Source: Actinomycetota bacterium (GTDB taxonomy: Bacteria; Actinomycetota; Acidimicrobiia; Acidimicrobiales; JAJPHE01). From it: 64,000 nt of DNA. Below the pieces are notes generated by a model that was not told the origin of the DNA, ran no database searches, and saw nothing but the letters and a program-made list of their open reading frames with translations. The stretch is from positions 1-64,000 of the forward strand of contig DAHUYE010000049.1 in the NCBI GenBank assembly GCA_027315345.1. The letters run 5' to 3'. Of the stretch, positions 54,188-62,636 are shown one piece after another (position 1 is the stretch's first letter; each line of letters begins with the position of its first letter). The translations under genes and the position numbers were made by a program.

Positions 54188-55177
54188 ATGCGACCAGGGC
54201 GAGCGGCCATGAGGGCGGCGCTGGCAGCGGTGGCCCTTGGCGGGGGCCTGGCAGGATGCGCCAGACCGACCGCCTCCCCCCATCCATCGCCTTCGGCTGA
54301 GGCGGCGCCGACGTCGACCGCTACGCATGCGAGTCTCGCCCCGCCCTCGGCCCCGTCCACGTCGGCGGCAGGCATCGTCCATCTGATGCTGATCGTGTTG
54401 GAGAACCGCGAGGCTGGTTCGGTGCTAGGTAATGCCGGCGCTCCGTACTTCAACTCCCTGGCTCGCAATTTCGGCCTGGCCACGGCCTCCTATGCCCGGA
54501 CCCATCCCAGCCTGCCCAACTACGTGGACCTGATCTCCGGCGGCACGCACGGGATAACCTCGGACTGCACCGAGTGCGCTGTCGACGGGACCACGGTGGC
54601 CGATCAGCTCTCGGGGGCCGGGGTGTCCTGGAAGGCGTACATGGAGGGGATGCCGTCAGCGTGCTACCAGGGAGCTTCGGCCGGCGGACTCTACGTCAAG
54701 AAGCACGACCCCTTCTTGTATTTCCGCCATCTGGTTGCAACTCCCAGCCTCTGTGACCGGGTCGTGCCCTACGGGGAACTAAGCAAGGACCTCGCCTCGA
54801 TGGACCCGCCCGACTTCATGTGGGTGACTCCCGACCTCTGCAACGACGGCCACGACTGCCCCAACTCGGCCATGGACCGCTGGCTGTCCCGGATGGTCCC
54901 GATGGTGATGAGATCGGCCTGGTTCGAATCCAACGGGGTGATAATCATCACTTTCGACGAGGGCTCATCCGACGCCGGCTGCTGCGGTGTGGCCCAAGGC
55001 GGCCAGATCGCCACCGTGGTAATAACCCGTCGGGTCCGCGGGGGAAGGCGTTGGACGCACCCGGTGGACACCGCCGGTGTGCTGGCCACCGTCGAAGACC
55101 TCTATGGGCTCACCCACATCGGGGAAGCGGCCGATGGCCGGTCAGGAAATCTGCTGTACCTGACGGGGCCGCCCTGA
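54188..55177 (+). CDS. Phosphoesterase lipoprotein (PF04185-type acid phosphatase)
   Basis: A 329-residue paralogue of the interrupted gene at 48253. Lipobox LAGC near residue 20. Metal-site blocks: LMLIVLENREAGSVLG, THPSLPNYVDLISGG, CSAGASAGGLYVKKHDPFLYF-like and IIITFDEGSSDAG. The family contains phospholipase C and acid phosphatases acting outside the cell. It lacks CWB2 repeats, so it is lipid-anchored instead of wall-bound. Its 3' end is 26 bases from the convergent coiled-coil gene. Confidence 0.87.
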   Translation: MRPGRAAMRAALAAVALGGGLAGCARPTASPHPSPSAEAAPTSTATHASLAPPSAPSTSAAGIVHLMLIVLENREAGSVLGNAGAPYFNSLARNFGLATASYARTHPSLPNYVDLISGGTHGITSDCTECAVDGTTVADQLSGAGVSWKAYMEGMPSACYQGASAGGLYVKKHDPFLYFRHLVATPSLCDRVVPYGELSKDLASMDPPDFMWVTPDLCNDGHDCPNSAMDRWLSRMVPMVMRSAWFESNGVIIITFDEGSSDAGCCGVAQGGQIATVVITRRVRGGRRWTHPVDTAGVLATVEDLYGLTHIGEAADGRSGNLLYLTGPP

Positions 55178-55203
55178 GCCTTGCGCTTGACGCTGCCGAC
55201 TGC

Positions 55204-56358
55204 TCAGCCCTCAGGGCCACCGCGGCGGATCAGTCGGCTCCACGGGCCGGAACCGCCTTCGGACGCCGCTCCATCATCACCCGGCTCGGATCCCGGGTCG
55301 GTGCCCGTCTGCCACGAATCGGGCTTGGAGTCGGAGTGATCAGCACCGAGGTCGGCGTCTGTCGTCTCTTCCACGGGTCCCTCGCCATCGTCGTGCGAAC
55401 CCCTGGGCAGCTCCCCCGAACACAGCTCGACGAGGGACTGGGACGCGCTGTCCAGGGCGGAGACCAGCCCGGCGGACCCGTCGAAAAGGCGGGCCAGGTT
55501 GCTGCGTAGCCGCTGGGTGTCGCGGTTGGCGACCATCAGTACCTCCCGGGCCCGGGTCCGCAGCTCCTCGGCCTCGGTGGAGGCCGTCTCGCGCATCCGA
55601 TGCGCCTCGGCCTCGGCTTCGGCTAGGAGGGCGTCGATCATCTCGCTGGCCTCCTCCCGACCGGCAGCGACCAGGGCGGCAGCCTCCTTCTGGGCGTTGG
55701 CCAGGACCCGCTCGGAGGCCGAGCGGATGGCGTTGCCCTCGGAGCGGATGGACAGGGCCTCATGGCGGGCCTCGTCCAGCTCCTGAAGGGCAGCAGCCCT
55801 CGTCTGTTGGACCTCGGAGCGAACGGTCTCGACCTCGGCATAGGCGTTGGCCCTCACGGCGTGGGCCTCGGCCCGCATCTCGCTGGCCTCAGCCTGGGCC
55901 GCCGATCGGATGGAGAGAGCCTCGTTCTGGACCTCGGCCAGCCGGGCCTGGGCGGCCGTCTCGGCCTCGGCCAGGCGGGCCTGGGCTTCGGCCTCGACCC
56001 GGGACCGCAACTCCATGGAGTCCCGGTGGGCCCGGTCTAGGCTCTCCTGGTAGACGCGATCGGCCTCCTGAGCCAGCTGGGTCGAGTAGGACGTCGCCTC
56101 GGTGGTGAGCTGGTTCGCCTCCACCTCGGCCGCGTTCAAGAAGCGCACGACTCTGGCGTCTATCTCGTCCAGCGCGCCGAGGAGGCGGCCGACGGACTCG
56201 GCAACGCCTGCGGTGGTGACGCGCAACTCGGCCAGTTCCTCCCGGGTCTGGACCAGCTCTGAACCCCAGGCTCCCGGCGGTCGGGCCGCGCCTTCAGGGT
56301 GGACCGGGTCGCCCCGATCCAGACCTGTTCCAAATGCGCTCATGGGAGGCGCCTCCAT
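55204..56358 (-). CDS. DivIVA-like coiled-coil protein
   Basis: A 384-residue protein. The central ~250 residues are an almost uninterrupted coiled coil of Ala/Glu/Arg heptads (RLAEAETAAQARLAEVQNEA, SEMRAEAHAVRANAYAEV). N- and C-termini are flexible, the C-terminus acidic (GDDGAASEGG). It resembles DivIVA/Wag31-type polar scaffold proteins and SMC-like tails, but the N-terminal DivIVA membrane-binding motif is not clear. It is divergent from DUF4012. Confidence 0.65.
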   Translation of the reverse strand: MEAPPMSAFGTGLDRGDPVHPEGAARPPGAWGSELVQTREELAELRVTTAGVAESVGRLLGALDEIDARVVRFLNAAEVEANQLTTEATSYSTQLAQEADRVYQESLDRAHRDSMELRSRVEAEAQARLAEAETAAQARLAEVQNEALSIRSAAQAEASEMRAEAHAVRANAYAEVETVRSEVQQTRAAALQELDEARHEALSIRSEGNAIRSASERVLANAQKEAAALVAAGREEASEMIDALLAEAEAEAHRMRETASTEAEELRTRAREVLMVANRDTQRLRSNLARLFDGSAGLVSALDSASQSLVELCSGELPRGSHDDGEGPVEETTDADLGADHSDSKPDSWQTGTDPGSEPGDDGAASEGGSGPWSRLIRRGGPEG

Positions 56359-56408
56359 CTCGAAGGGGCGACTGGACCGCCGACTCCCCGCGCTAAAGTA
56401 TACCTGCG

Positions 56409-58163
56409 GTGCCCAATCGAATCATGGCCAGGGCCAGGCTCCGGTGGCGCCTCGTTGCTGTCATTTTGGGGGTCCTCCTCGGGGTCTGGCTGGTCATCGG
56501 GGCCGTCCAGGTTCTGGCTTCCTACCGGGACGCGAAGGCCGCCCAGGCCAGTCTGGACTCGGCCAAATCCGAGTTGGCCGGGGGCGGGATCACCTCAGGT
56601 GCCGCCCTGGGACCGCTGCGATCCGCTTCGACCAAGCTCTCCGACGCACGTCGTCTCATCGACGGGCCGGGGGTACTCCTGATCCGCCAGCTCCCCTACC
56701 TGGGCAGGCAGGTCCGGGCCGTGGGCTCGCTGGCCGGCTCCGGCGGGCGTATCGCCTCGATCACCGCCGCCGCCGTCCGCCAAGTCAGCGCCCTCCTGAG
56801 CCACCACCCGCTGGGTGAGGCCCGCGTAGTCGAGCTGCGTCAGTTGGGCTCGATAGCCGCAAAGGCCGAGACCGAGTTGCGCGCCGTGCCGGTGGTGTCC
56901 GACTCCGGCCTCATCGGCCCGGTACGACGCCGACGCGATGAGCTGGACTCCGAGCTGACCAAGGGATTGGCCACCCTGGACAAGGCCCGAGCGGCCGCCG
57001 GGGCCATGGCTGACCTGCTCCAAGGTCCGAGCCGTTACCTCCTCCTGGTAGCCAACAATGGAGAAATGCGGGCCGGGTCGGGGTCCTTCCTCACCGCCGG
57101 GCTGCTGGAGGGATCGGAGGGAAGCCTCACGCTCACGTCCCTGGTCTCGACGGCCAACCTTGTCCTCGGCCCTGGCGTGGTGCCGATCAGCGGGGACCTC
57201 GAGGCTCGCTGGGGATGGTTGGATCCGAGCCAGGAGTGGCGCAACCTGGGCACGACCCCGGAGTTCCCCGTAACCGCGTCCCTGGCGGCGCGCATGTGGC
57301 AGGCCTACTCGGGCCAGCCGGTGCAGGGAGTGCTGGCCGTCGACATACCGGCCTTCCGGCTCGTACTAGGCGTCACGGGCCCGGTCACGGTGGACGGCAA
57401 GGTCTTCGACCAGGGCAACGTCGAGGAGTACCTCATGCACGACCAGTACGCCGGCGCCAGCTTCCTCCCCGCCCAGGACGCGGCCCGTACCGCTCTGCTG
57501 CACCAGCTGGCCAGCGCCGCCCTGCACGACATCCAGTCCGGGCGGGTATCCCTGACCAGGATGTCGAGCCAACTGGGCTCGGTCGTCTCCGGCCGGCACC
57601 TGATGGTCTGGAGCGCCGACGCCGCCCGCCAGCGGGCCTGGGTGGCGGCCGGCGTCTCGGGGTCGGTCGGAGCCGACGACATCATGCTTTCGGTGATCAA
57701 CCGGGGTGGCAACAAGCTGGACCAGTACCTGCAGACCTCGGCCGTTCTGTCGACCACCTCCACGTCTTCAGGCACCGACGTCACCGTGACGGCAACCCTG
57801 CAGAACACGACGCCACCCGGACAAGCGGCCTTCATAGCCGGGCCGAACCCCGACCTGGCCCAGATCCCCTACGGGACCTACACCGGGCTGGCAAGCCTCG
57901 ACCTGCCTGCCCGGGCCCGGATGGAGTCGGTCAAGGGAGTCTCCGGCCTGGCCGCCGAGGGCCCGGACGGGCCGGGCATCCAGGTCTTCGCCGCCCCGGT
58001 CTCGATACCGGCCGGGGCCAGCACCCGGATCTCCTGGCGCTTTCGGCTCCCGAAGAGCACGACCTCCTTGGTTATCGACGCATCGGCCCGGGTAGAGCCC
58101 ACCAGGTGGTCGTTCGGCGATGTCCGCTTTGAAGATTTGGTCCCTAGGATGGTGACCTGGTAG
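56409..58163 (+). CDS. DUF4012 membrane-anchored protein
   Basis: A 584-residue DUF4012 protein: N-terminal helix (LVAVILGVLLGVWLVIGAVQV) and a large extracytoplasmic domain. Family blocks include YLLLVANNGEMRAGSGSFLTAG near residue 210, PEFPVTASLAARMWQAYSGQPVQGVLAVDIPAF in parts, and VEEYLMHDQYAG. DUF4012 genes recur in actinobacterial capsule/exopolysaccharide loci, as here. GTG start. It may carry or process envelope polymers. Confidence 0.85.
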   Translation: MPNRIMARARLRWRLVAVILGVLLGVWLVIGAVQVLASYRDAKAAQASLDSAKSELAGGGITSGAALGPLRSASTKLSDARRLIDGPGVLLIRQLPYLGRQVRAVGSLAGSGGRIASITAAAVRQVSALLSHHPLGEARVVELRQLGSIAAKAETELRAVPVVSDSGLIGPVRRRRDELDSELTKGLATLDKARAAAGAMADLLQGPSRYLLLVANNGEMRAGSGSFLTAGLLEGSEGSLTLTSLVSTANLVLGPGVVPISGDLEARWGWLDPSQEWRNLGTTPEFPVTASLAARMWQAYSGQPVQGVLAVDIPAFRLVLGVTGPVTVDGKVFDQGNVEEYLMHDQYAGASFLPAQDAARTALLHQLASAALHDIQSGRVSLTRMSSQLGSVVSGRHLMVWSADAARQRAWVAAGVSGSVGADDIMLSVINRGGNKLDQYLQTSAVLSTTSTSSGTDVTVTATLQNTTPPGQAAFIAGPNPDLAQIPYGTYTGLASLDLPARARMESVKGVSGLAAEGPDGPGIQVFAAPVSIPAGASTRISWRFRLPKSTTSLVIDASARVEPTRWSFGDVRFEDLVPRMVTW

Positions 58164-58410
58164 GTCCCGAGTATGGCTCTTTCCGGCTATTCGCAACTGA
58201 CCCAGATTTATACTCTCCAAGCCCTTGGCTATGACCACAAACAGTGGTAATGTCTGGCCAGCGGCCACTACGAGTCACCATCTGCGCACAGCTATTCGGG
58301 CGGAGAGGGGTCTTGGGTTACCGCAGCGATCGGCCCTAGGCTGCAAATGCACGATTCACGACCCCGGGCAGCGTGCTGGGGGACGGACAACGAAGGTGAG
58401 CACGGAGAAC
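58164..58410. promoter_or_regulatory. AT-rich leader of the LPFTG protein gene
   Basis: A 247-base gap with a TATACT -10-like site at 58209-58214 and a CCAC-AAACA-GTGG small hairpin near 58239-58251. No convincing -35 and no other gene were seen. It probably holds the promoter for the wall protein or the exopolysaccharide genes after it. Confidence 0.4.
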
Positions 58411-58794
58411 ATGACCAAGATCCACGCCCTCCCCGGATTGGTGCTGGCCATTGGCCTGACGGCCGGCCCCCTGGCAGCTGCGGCCTGGGCCGATGATCCT
58501 GCCTACACCACCCCGAGCCCCACCTGCGCGGTGCCCGGGGGTGGCACGGCTCCGGCCGGCTCGCCCAGTTGCACCGCGGTAAAGGGAATCACCATCACCA
58601 ATACACCCGTGGTCGGGACGGGAGGAGCCGCCGCCGGTGCGACTGCTCCGACTGCTCCGACTTCTCCGACGGCGTCCACCGGCTCGCTGCCCTTCACGGG
58701 TGCCGAGATCGGACTGCTGTCCACCGTAGCGGCTGGGGCCATAGGCACCGGAGCGCTTCTGGTGGCGGCCTCCCGACGTCGTCGTGACGCCTGA
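58411..58794 (+). CDS. LPFTG cell-wall-anchored protein
   Basis: A 127-residue protein with a signal peptide (LPGLVLAIGLTAGPLAAAAWA) and a C-terminal sorting signal: LPFTG near residue 93, a hydrophobic helix and RRRRDA. The mature part has a Cys pair (CAVPGGGTAPAGSPSC), which may form a disulfide, and Thr/Ala repeats. It is a sortase substrate; no sortase gene is in the window. ATG 58411 chosen over GTG 58396. Confidence 0.8.
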   Translation: MTKIHALPGLVLAIGLTAGPLAAAAWADDPAYTTPSPTCAVPGGGTAPAGSPSCTAVKGITITNTPVVGTGGAAAGATAPTAPTSPTASTGSLPFTGAEIGLLSTVAAGAIGTGALLVAASRRRRDA

Positions 58795-58830
58795 CCTCAA
58801 GCCCGACGCTACCAGAGCCGATTTGACCAC

Positions 58831-60213
58831 ATGGCCATCCGAGTTGGTTCCCTCCCTTTATTTGGGCCCGTATCGGGCGCCAAGGTACATACCGGGCGGA
58901 TCTCGGTCGGTGGTGCGGGCCGGATGGCGGGCGTCGTCCCCCTCATCAGTGACCTCACCGCTCTCGGCGTAGCCGCCGCCGTCTTCGCCCCCGGCGCCGT
59001 CACCGGGCTAGTGGCCATGGCCGCCAGCCTGGCCGGGATGCTGGTGATCGGCCAGTACCGCGACGCCGTCGCCGCGCCTCTCCGGGGCCGGATCGGATCG
59101 CTGGTGGCCGTCGGAATGGTTCCTCCGGCCGTCCTGGGGCTGGTTCTCCACTCCAGCGCCGCCCTGACCAGGGAGGCTCTGCTTGGAACGATCCTGCTGC
59201 TGAGCATCCGCTCCGCCGGGGGAGCCTTGGTGCGGCTCCGCCGATCGACCGGGCGCCTGCTGGTCCCTGCTGTGATCATCGGCGGCGGTCAGCTGGGACG
59301 GGACATCGCCTCCATCCTGGGCAGTCACCCCGAGTACGGCATGGTGCCGGTCGGCTTCGTGGACGACGTGGAGGACGGCGCCGACCTGCCCCTACCCCTC
59401 ATGGGATCTCTGCGCTCACTGGACAAGGTCCTGCGCGAGCAGATGGTGAACGACGTGGTGGTCGCCTACGGCCCGGGCCGGGACGAGGCCCTGGTGCCCG
59501 TCCTGCGCCGCTGCCAGGCCCTCGGCGTGACCGTGCGGGTCGTGCCCCGATTCTACGAGCTCGGGGTCGAGTTGAGTTCCGAGGAGATCTGGGGCCTTCC
59601 TCTCAACACCCTGCGCCCGCCGCCCCTCAATTCGGCACCCTGGCTTGTCAAGCGCAGCCTGGACGTGGCCATCTCCGGGATCGCCCTGCTGGTTCTGTCG
59701 CCCCTGCTCGGTCTGGTCGCTGCCTTGATCAAGCTGACCAGCTCGGGACCTGTCCTGTTCCGTCAGCCGAGGGTCGGCCTCCAGGGCCGCACCATCGCAG
59801 TCCTCAAGTTCCGCTCCATGCGGGTCAACCAGGACTCGGCCACCACCTGGAGCGTCGAGAACGACCCCAGGGTCACCCGCCTCGGGCGCTGGCTGCGCCG
59901 GACCAGCCTGGACGAGTTGCCCCAGCTGATCAACATCTTGAAAGGGGACATGTCCCTGGTCGGGCCCCGTCCCGAGAGGCCCCACTTCGTGGAACAGTTC
60001 GGCTCGGAGATCCGCTCCTATGACGCCCGCCACCGGGTCCCGGCCGGACTGACCGGCCTGGCCCAGGTCCACGGGCTGCGGGGCGACACGTCAATCGTGG
60101 AGCGGACGCGCTTTGACAACCGCTATATCGACAGCTGGTCGATGGGCCGGGATCTCTCGATCCTCATCCGCACGGTCGCGGCCGTGGTAAAAGACGCCCG
60201 CACCAACCGCTGA
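58831..60213 (+). CDS. Polyprenyl glycosylphosphotransferase (exopolysaccharide initiation)
   Basis: A 460-residue protein of the WbaP/ExoY type. Several N-terminal helices, a nucleotide-binding-like mid part (VIIGGGQLGRDIASILGSHPEYG, CoA/NAD-like), then the catalytic domain: KRSLDVAISGIALLVLSPLLG, RVGLQGRTIAVLKFRSM, TRLGRWLRRTSLDELPQLIN, SLVGPRPERPHFVEQF. It transfers a sugar-1-phosphate from a nucleotide sugar to undecaprenyl phosphate, the first step of exopolysaccharide assembly. Confidence 0.92.
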   Translation: MAIRVGSLPLFGPVSGAKVHTGRISVGGAGRMAGVVPLISDLTALGVAAAVFAPGAVTGLVAMAASLAGMLVIGQYRDAVAAPLRGRIGSLVAVGMVPPAVLGLVLHSSAALTREALLGTILLLSIRSAGGALVRLRRSTGRLLVPAVIIGGGQLGRDIASILGSHPEYGMVPVGFVDDVEDGADLPLPLMGSLRSLDKVLREQMVNDVVVAYGPGRDEALVPVLRRCQALGVTVRVVPRFYELGVELSSEEIWGLPLNTLRPPPLNSAPWLVKRSLDVAISGIALLVLSPLLGLVAALIKLTSSGPVLFRQPRVGLQGRTIAVLKFRSMRVNQDSATTWSVENDPRVTRLGRWLRRTSLDELPQLINILKGDMSLVGPRPERPHFVEQFGSEIRSYDARHRVPAGLTGLAQVHGLRGDTSIVERTRFDNRYIDSWSMGRDLSILIRTVAAVVKDARTNR

Positions 60214-60235
60214 CCACCGGTCCGCTAGATGCCGG

Positions 60236-61318
60236 CTACTGGCTGCCGGGGCCGTCCTGGCTGAGGGGTCTAAGTTCGGTGTACACCTCGGCCGTTGAAC
60301 GCGCCGTCCGGACCCAGCTGAACTCACCGGAGCGGACCAGTCCGGCTCGGGACATCTCGGTCCGCCTGGCGGCATCAGCGCTGATCTCGGCCAGGGCAGA
60401 TGCCCATTTGGCCTCATCGCCAGGTTCCACCAGGCACCCGGCACCTCCCACCACCTCCTCCAAAGGCGGGATCCGGCTGACCACGACAGGCGCCCCGCAC
60501 GCCATGGCTTCCAGAGGCGGGAGCCCGAACCCCTCGTAATGGGAAGGGTAGGCAAAGATGCTGGCCGCGCCGTACAGGGCAGGCAGGTCATGGTCGGGCA
60601 CGTAGCCCAGATGCTGCGCCCCGGAGGGGGGGGAGGCACCAACCGACCGGCCGGCCACGACCAGGTTGAGGCCCGCGCTCCTGCACGCGCCGGCCAGGCC
60701 GGCGACGCCCTTGCGGGGCTCGATGTTGCCCACATACAGCACGAAGGCCGCCGGCAGGCCGTACCTCTCGCGGATCTGCGCTATCTCTGCCTCATCGGAG
60801 GGGACCATGCCCGGACGAGCTGCTTCGGGGATCACCACCGAGGTGCGGCCGAAAAGGCTGTGGATACGCTCGGCGGTGAACTCCGAGACCGCCACGACCC
60901 GGTCTGCCTTTGCCAGTGACCGGCGCACCAACCACCGCTCGCCTCGAGCTCGGAGGGCGTCGAAGGTCCATGGCACGTCGAAGACCGAAAGATCATGAAC
61001 AGTGGTGACCACCGGGGCCCCAGGACGAAGCGGTACGTCGACGTCGAGGCCGTGGACGATGTCGGCCGACCCCAGCGAGCGCATCCCGTCGAACGCCCGC
61101 CGGAGCCGGCTGGAGTTGGGTCGGGTCACCGCTTCGATCCCCTCGGGAACCAGGGCCGAGGCGTCTTCTTGGACCACAGCCCGGAACTGAACCTCGGGGC
61201 AGGCCGCCGGGAGATGGATCAACATCTGACGTACATAGGTCTGCACCCCACTGCCCTGGGGGCGCAGGGCCAGGGCATTGAGAGCTATCACCGGTCGCAC
61301 CGGCCCCCCGGAAGGCAT
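60236..61318 (-). CDS. GT4-family glycosyltransferase
   Basis: A 360-residue GT-B enzyme. N-terminal ALNALALRPQGSGVQTYVRQM; C-terminal nucleotide-sugar site FAYPSHYEGFGLPPLEAMACGAPVVVS with the E-x7-E motif, and LYVGNIEPRKGV. It probably adds a sugar during exopolysaccharide assembly. It is convergent with the initiating transferase and lies 9 bases from the glycosidase. Confidence 0.92.
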   Translation of the reverse strand: MPSGGPVRPVIALNALALRPQGSGVQTYVRQMLIHLPAACPEVQFRAVVQEDASALVPEGIEAVTRPNSSRLRRAFDGMRSLGSADIVHGLDVDVPLRPGAPVVTTVHDLSVFDVPWTFDALRARGERWLVRRSLAKADRVVAVSEFTAERIHSLFGRTSVVIPEAARPGMVPSDEAEIAQIRERYGLPAAFVLYVGNIEPRKGVAGLAGACRSAGLNLVVAGRSVGASPPSGAQHLGYVPDHDLPALYGAASIFAYPSHYEGFGLPPLEAMACGAPVVVSRIPPLEEVVGGAGCLVEPGDEAKWASALAEISADAARRTEMSRAGLVRSGEFSWVRTARSTAEVYTELRPLSQDGPGSQ

Positions 61319-61327
61319 CTCACCCGC

Positions 61328-62404
61328 TCAACGGCCCGAAGCCGAGCGGGCCGCCCGAACGAAGGACCAGTAGGCGGCTTTTGGTCGCCCGGCAGCGTCG
61401 ATAAGCCCGAAGTGATCGTCATAGACATTGTCCTGCCATTCGTAGACGAACAGAGCCTTGATCCACGGCGTTCCACGGCTGAGGGTGAAAGCCTTGGCCA
61501 CCTCGGCAGCCTGCTGGGCCTGGGTCACGCCGCCCGGCCCGGTGGGCGCCCCGTATTCATCCAACCATTCCGGAACGGCGGCGTGGAACGACCGGCTCAC
61601 GCCACGGAGGGCGGCGGCCGTGGCGAATCCGCTGCCCGGATCGGAGAAGGTCGGCAACGCCGGAAAGGTGTAGGGGTGGTCCGAGAGGATATCGAAGCTG
61701 CCCTTGGCCCCATGGGCATACATGGATCTCAGGAAGGCCACGGCAGACAGGTCCGTTGAACCGGTGGGTGCGTCGGCCAGGGCCCCGGCCACGATGACCG
61801 CCTGTCGATCTGCCTTCCGGATGGCCGCGCTGGCCGCCCGCAGCAACTGCGTGTACCCGACCGGGTCCGCATGACCGTTCCACCAGTTAGCGCCGACATT
61901 CGGCTCGTTCCAGATCTCGTAGTCGTGGATTCCCAGCGGGCTATATCGGGCCGCGGTGATCCCCGCAAAGGTGGCAAAGTCCCGAGCATGGTCCCGAGAC
62001 CAGGCCACCGGATAGTCCAGGACGGCCAGGACACCCAGTCCGGCGTCACGGGCCTGTTCCATCTCCCGGTCGAAGGCGCAGAAGCGATACCTCCCTGGGG
62101 CCGGTTCCGCGTCGCTCCAGAAGACGTCGAGCCTGACCATGCCGGCTCCAGCAGCCCGCATGGCCCTGAACTGATCCCCCAGGGCGGAGGCCGACATGAC
62201 GGCGGTCACAGCCCCAGGAGAGATTCCGACCACCAGTCCCTGCCCGGAGGGAGGCGGGACCGAGCTGTGGATCGCGGCCGGGGGCGCGCAGTCCGTCTCT
62301 CCCGCGGCCACCGACGAAGGGGGGGTCGAGGAACCCCAGATGAGCCTTGAACTACCCACGCCGGCCATAGTCAGCACCGCTACGACTGCGATCCCGCCCA
62401 CCAA
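61328..62404 (-). CDS. Clan-A glycoside hydrolase (secreted)
   Basis: About 358 residues or slightly more. An N-terminal helix is followed by a TIM barrel: YEIWNEPNVGANWW (acid/base Glu after Asn) and EWLDEYGAPTG (nucleophile Glu), typical of GH39/GH5-type retaining enzymes. The start is unclear: TTG 62404 falls inside the helix, and the upstream in-frame sequence (RRW, then RISTTAQAD) has no standard start before a TGA; AGGAAGG lies before ATC/ACG codons. It could trim or release the polysaccharide. Confidence 0.82.
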   Translation of the reverse strand: MVGGIAVVAVLTMAGVGSSRLIWGSSTPPSSVAAGETDCAPPAAIHSSVPPPSGQGLVVGISPGAVTAVMSASALGDQFRAMRAAGAGMVRLDVFWSDAEPAPGRYRFCAFDREMEQARDAGLGVLAVLDYPVAWSRDHARDFATFAGITAARYSPLGIHDYEIWNEPNVGANWWNGHADPVGYTQLLRAASAAIRKADRQAVIVAGALADAPTGSTDLSAVAFLRSMYAHGAKGSFDILSDHPYTFPALPTFSDPGSGFATAAALRGVSRSFHAAVPEWLDEYGAPTGPGGVTQAQQAAEVAKAFTLSRGTPWIKALFVYEWQDNVYDDHFGLIDAAGRPKAAYWSFVRAARSASGR

Positions 62405-62636
62405 CCACCTCCGCCCGGACCGTGGCCGTGCTGGATCAGAGTCGGCAGAGTCTTCTTGCTGATCTGCCTGGGCCGTTGTGCTGATCCTTCCTGCTCAGGG
62501 CTGGCTCGGGGCGCCGCCCTCGACAGAAGGTACCGTGACTGATTGCTCTGCTGTCACAACCCGGTAGCGGCGCCGTGATGGCTGCCTCCAGGAAGGCGCG
62601 CCATCGCCTTCGTCTTGGGCTTTGGAGACGTCACCC

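Noticed and set aside
54921..54940. GGTTCGAATCC inside the phosphoesterase gene resembles a tRNA T-loop
   Set aside because: The stem does not pair and it lies within a conserved coding region.
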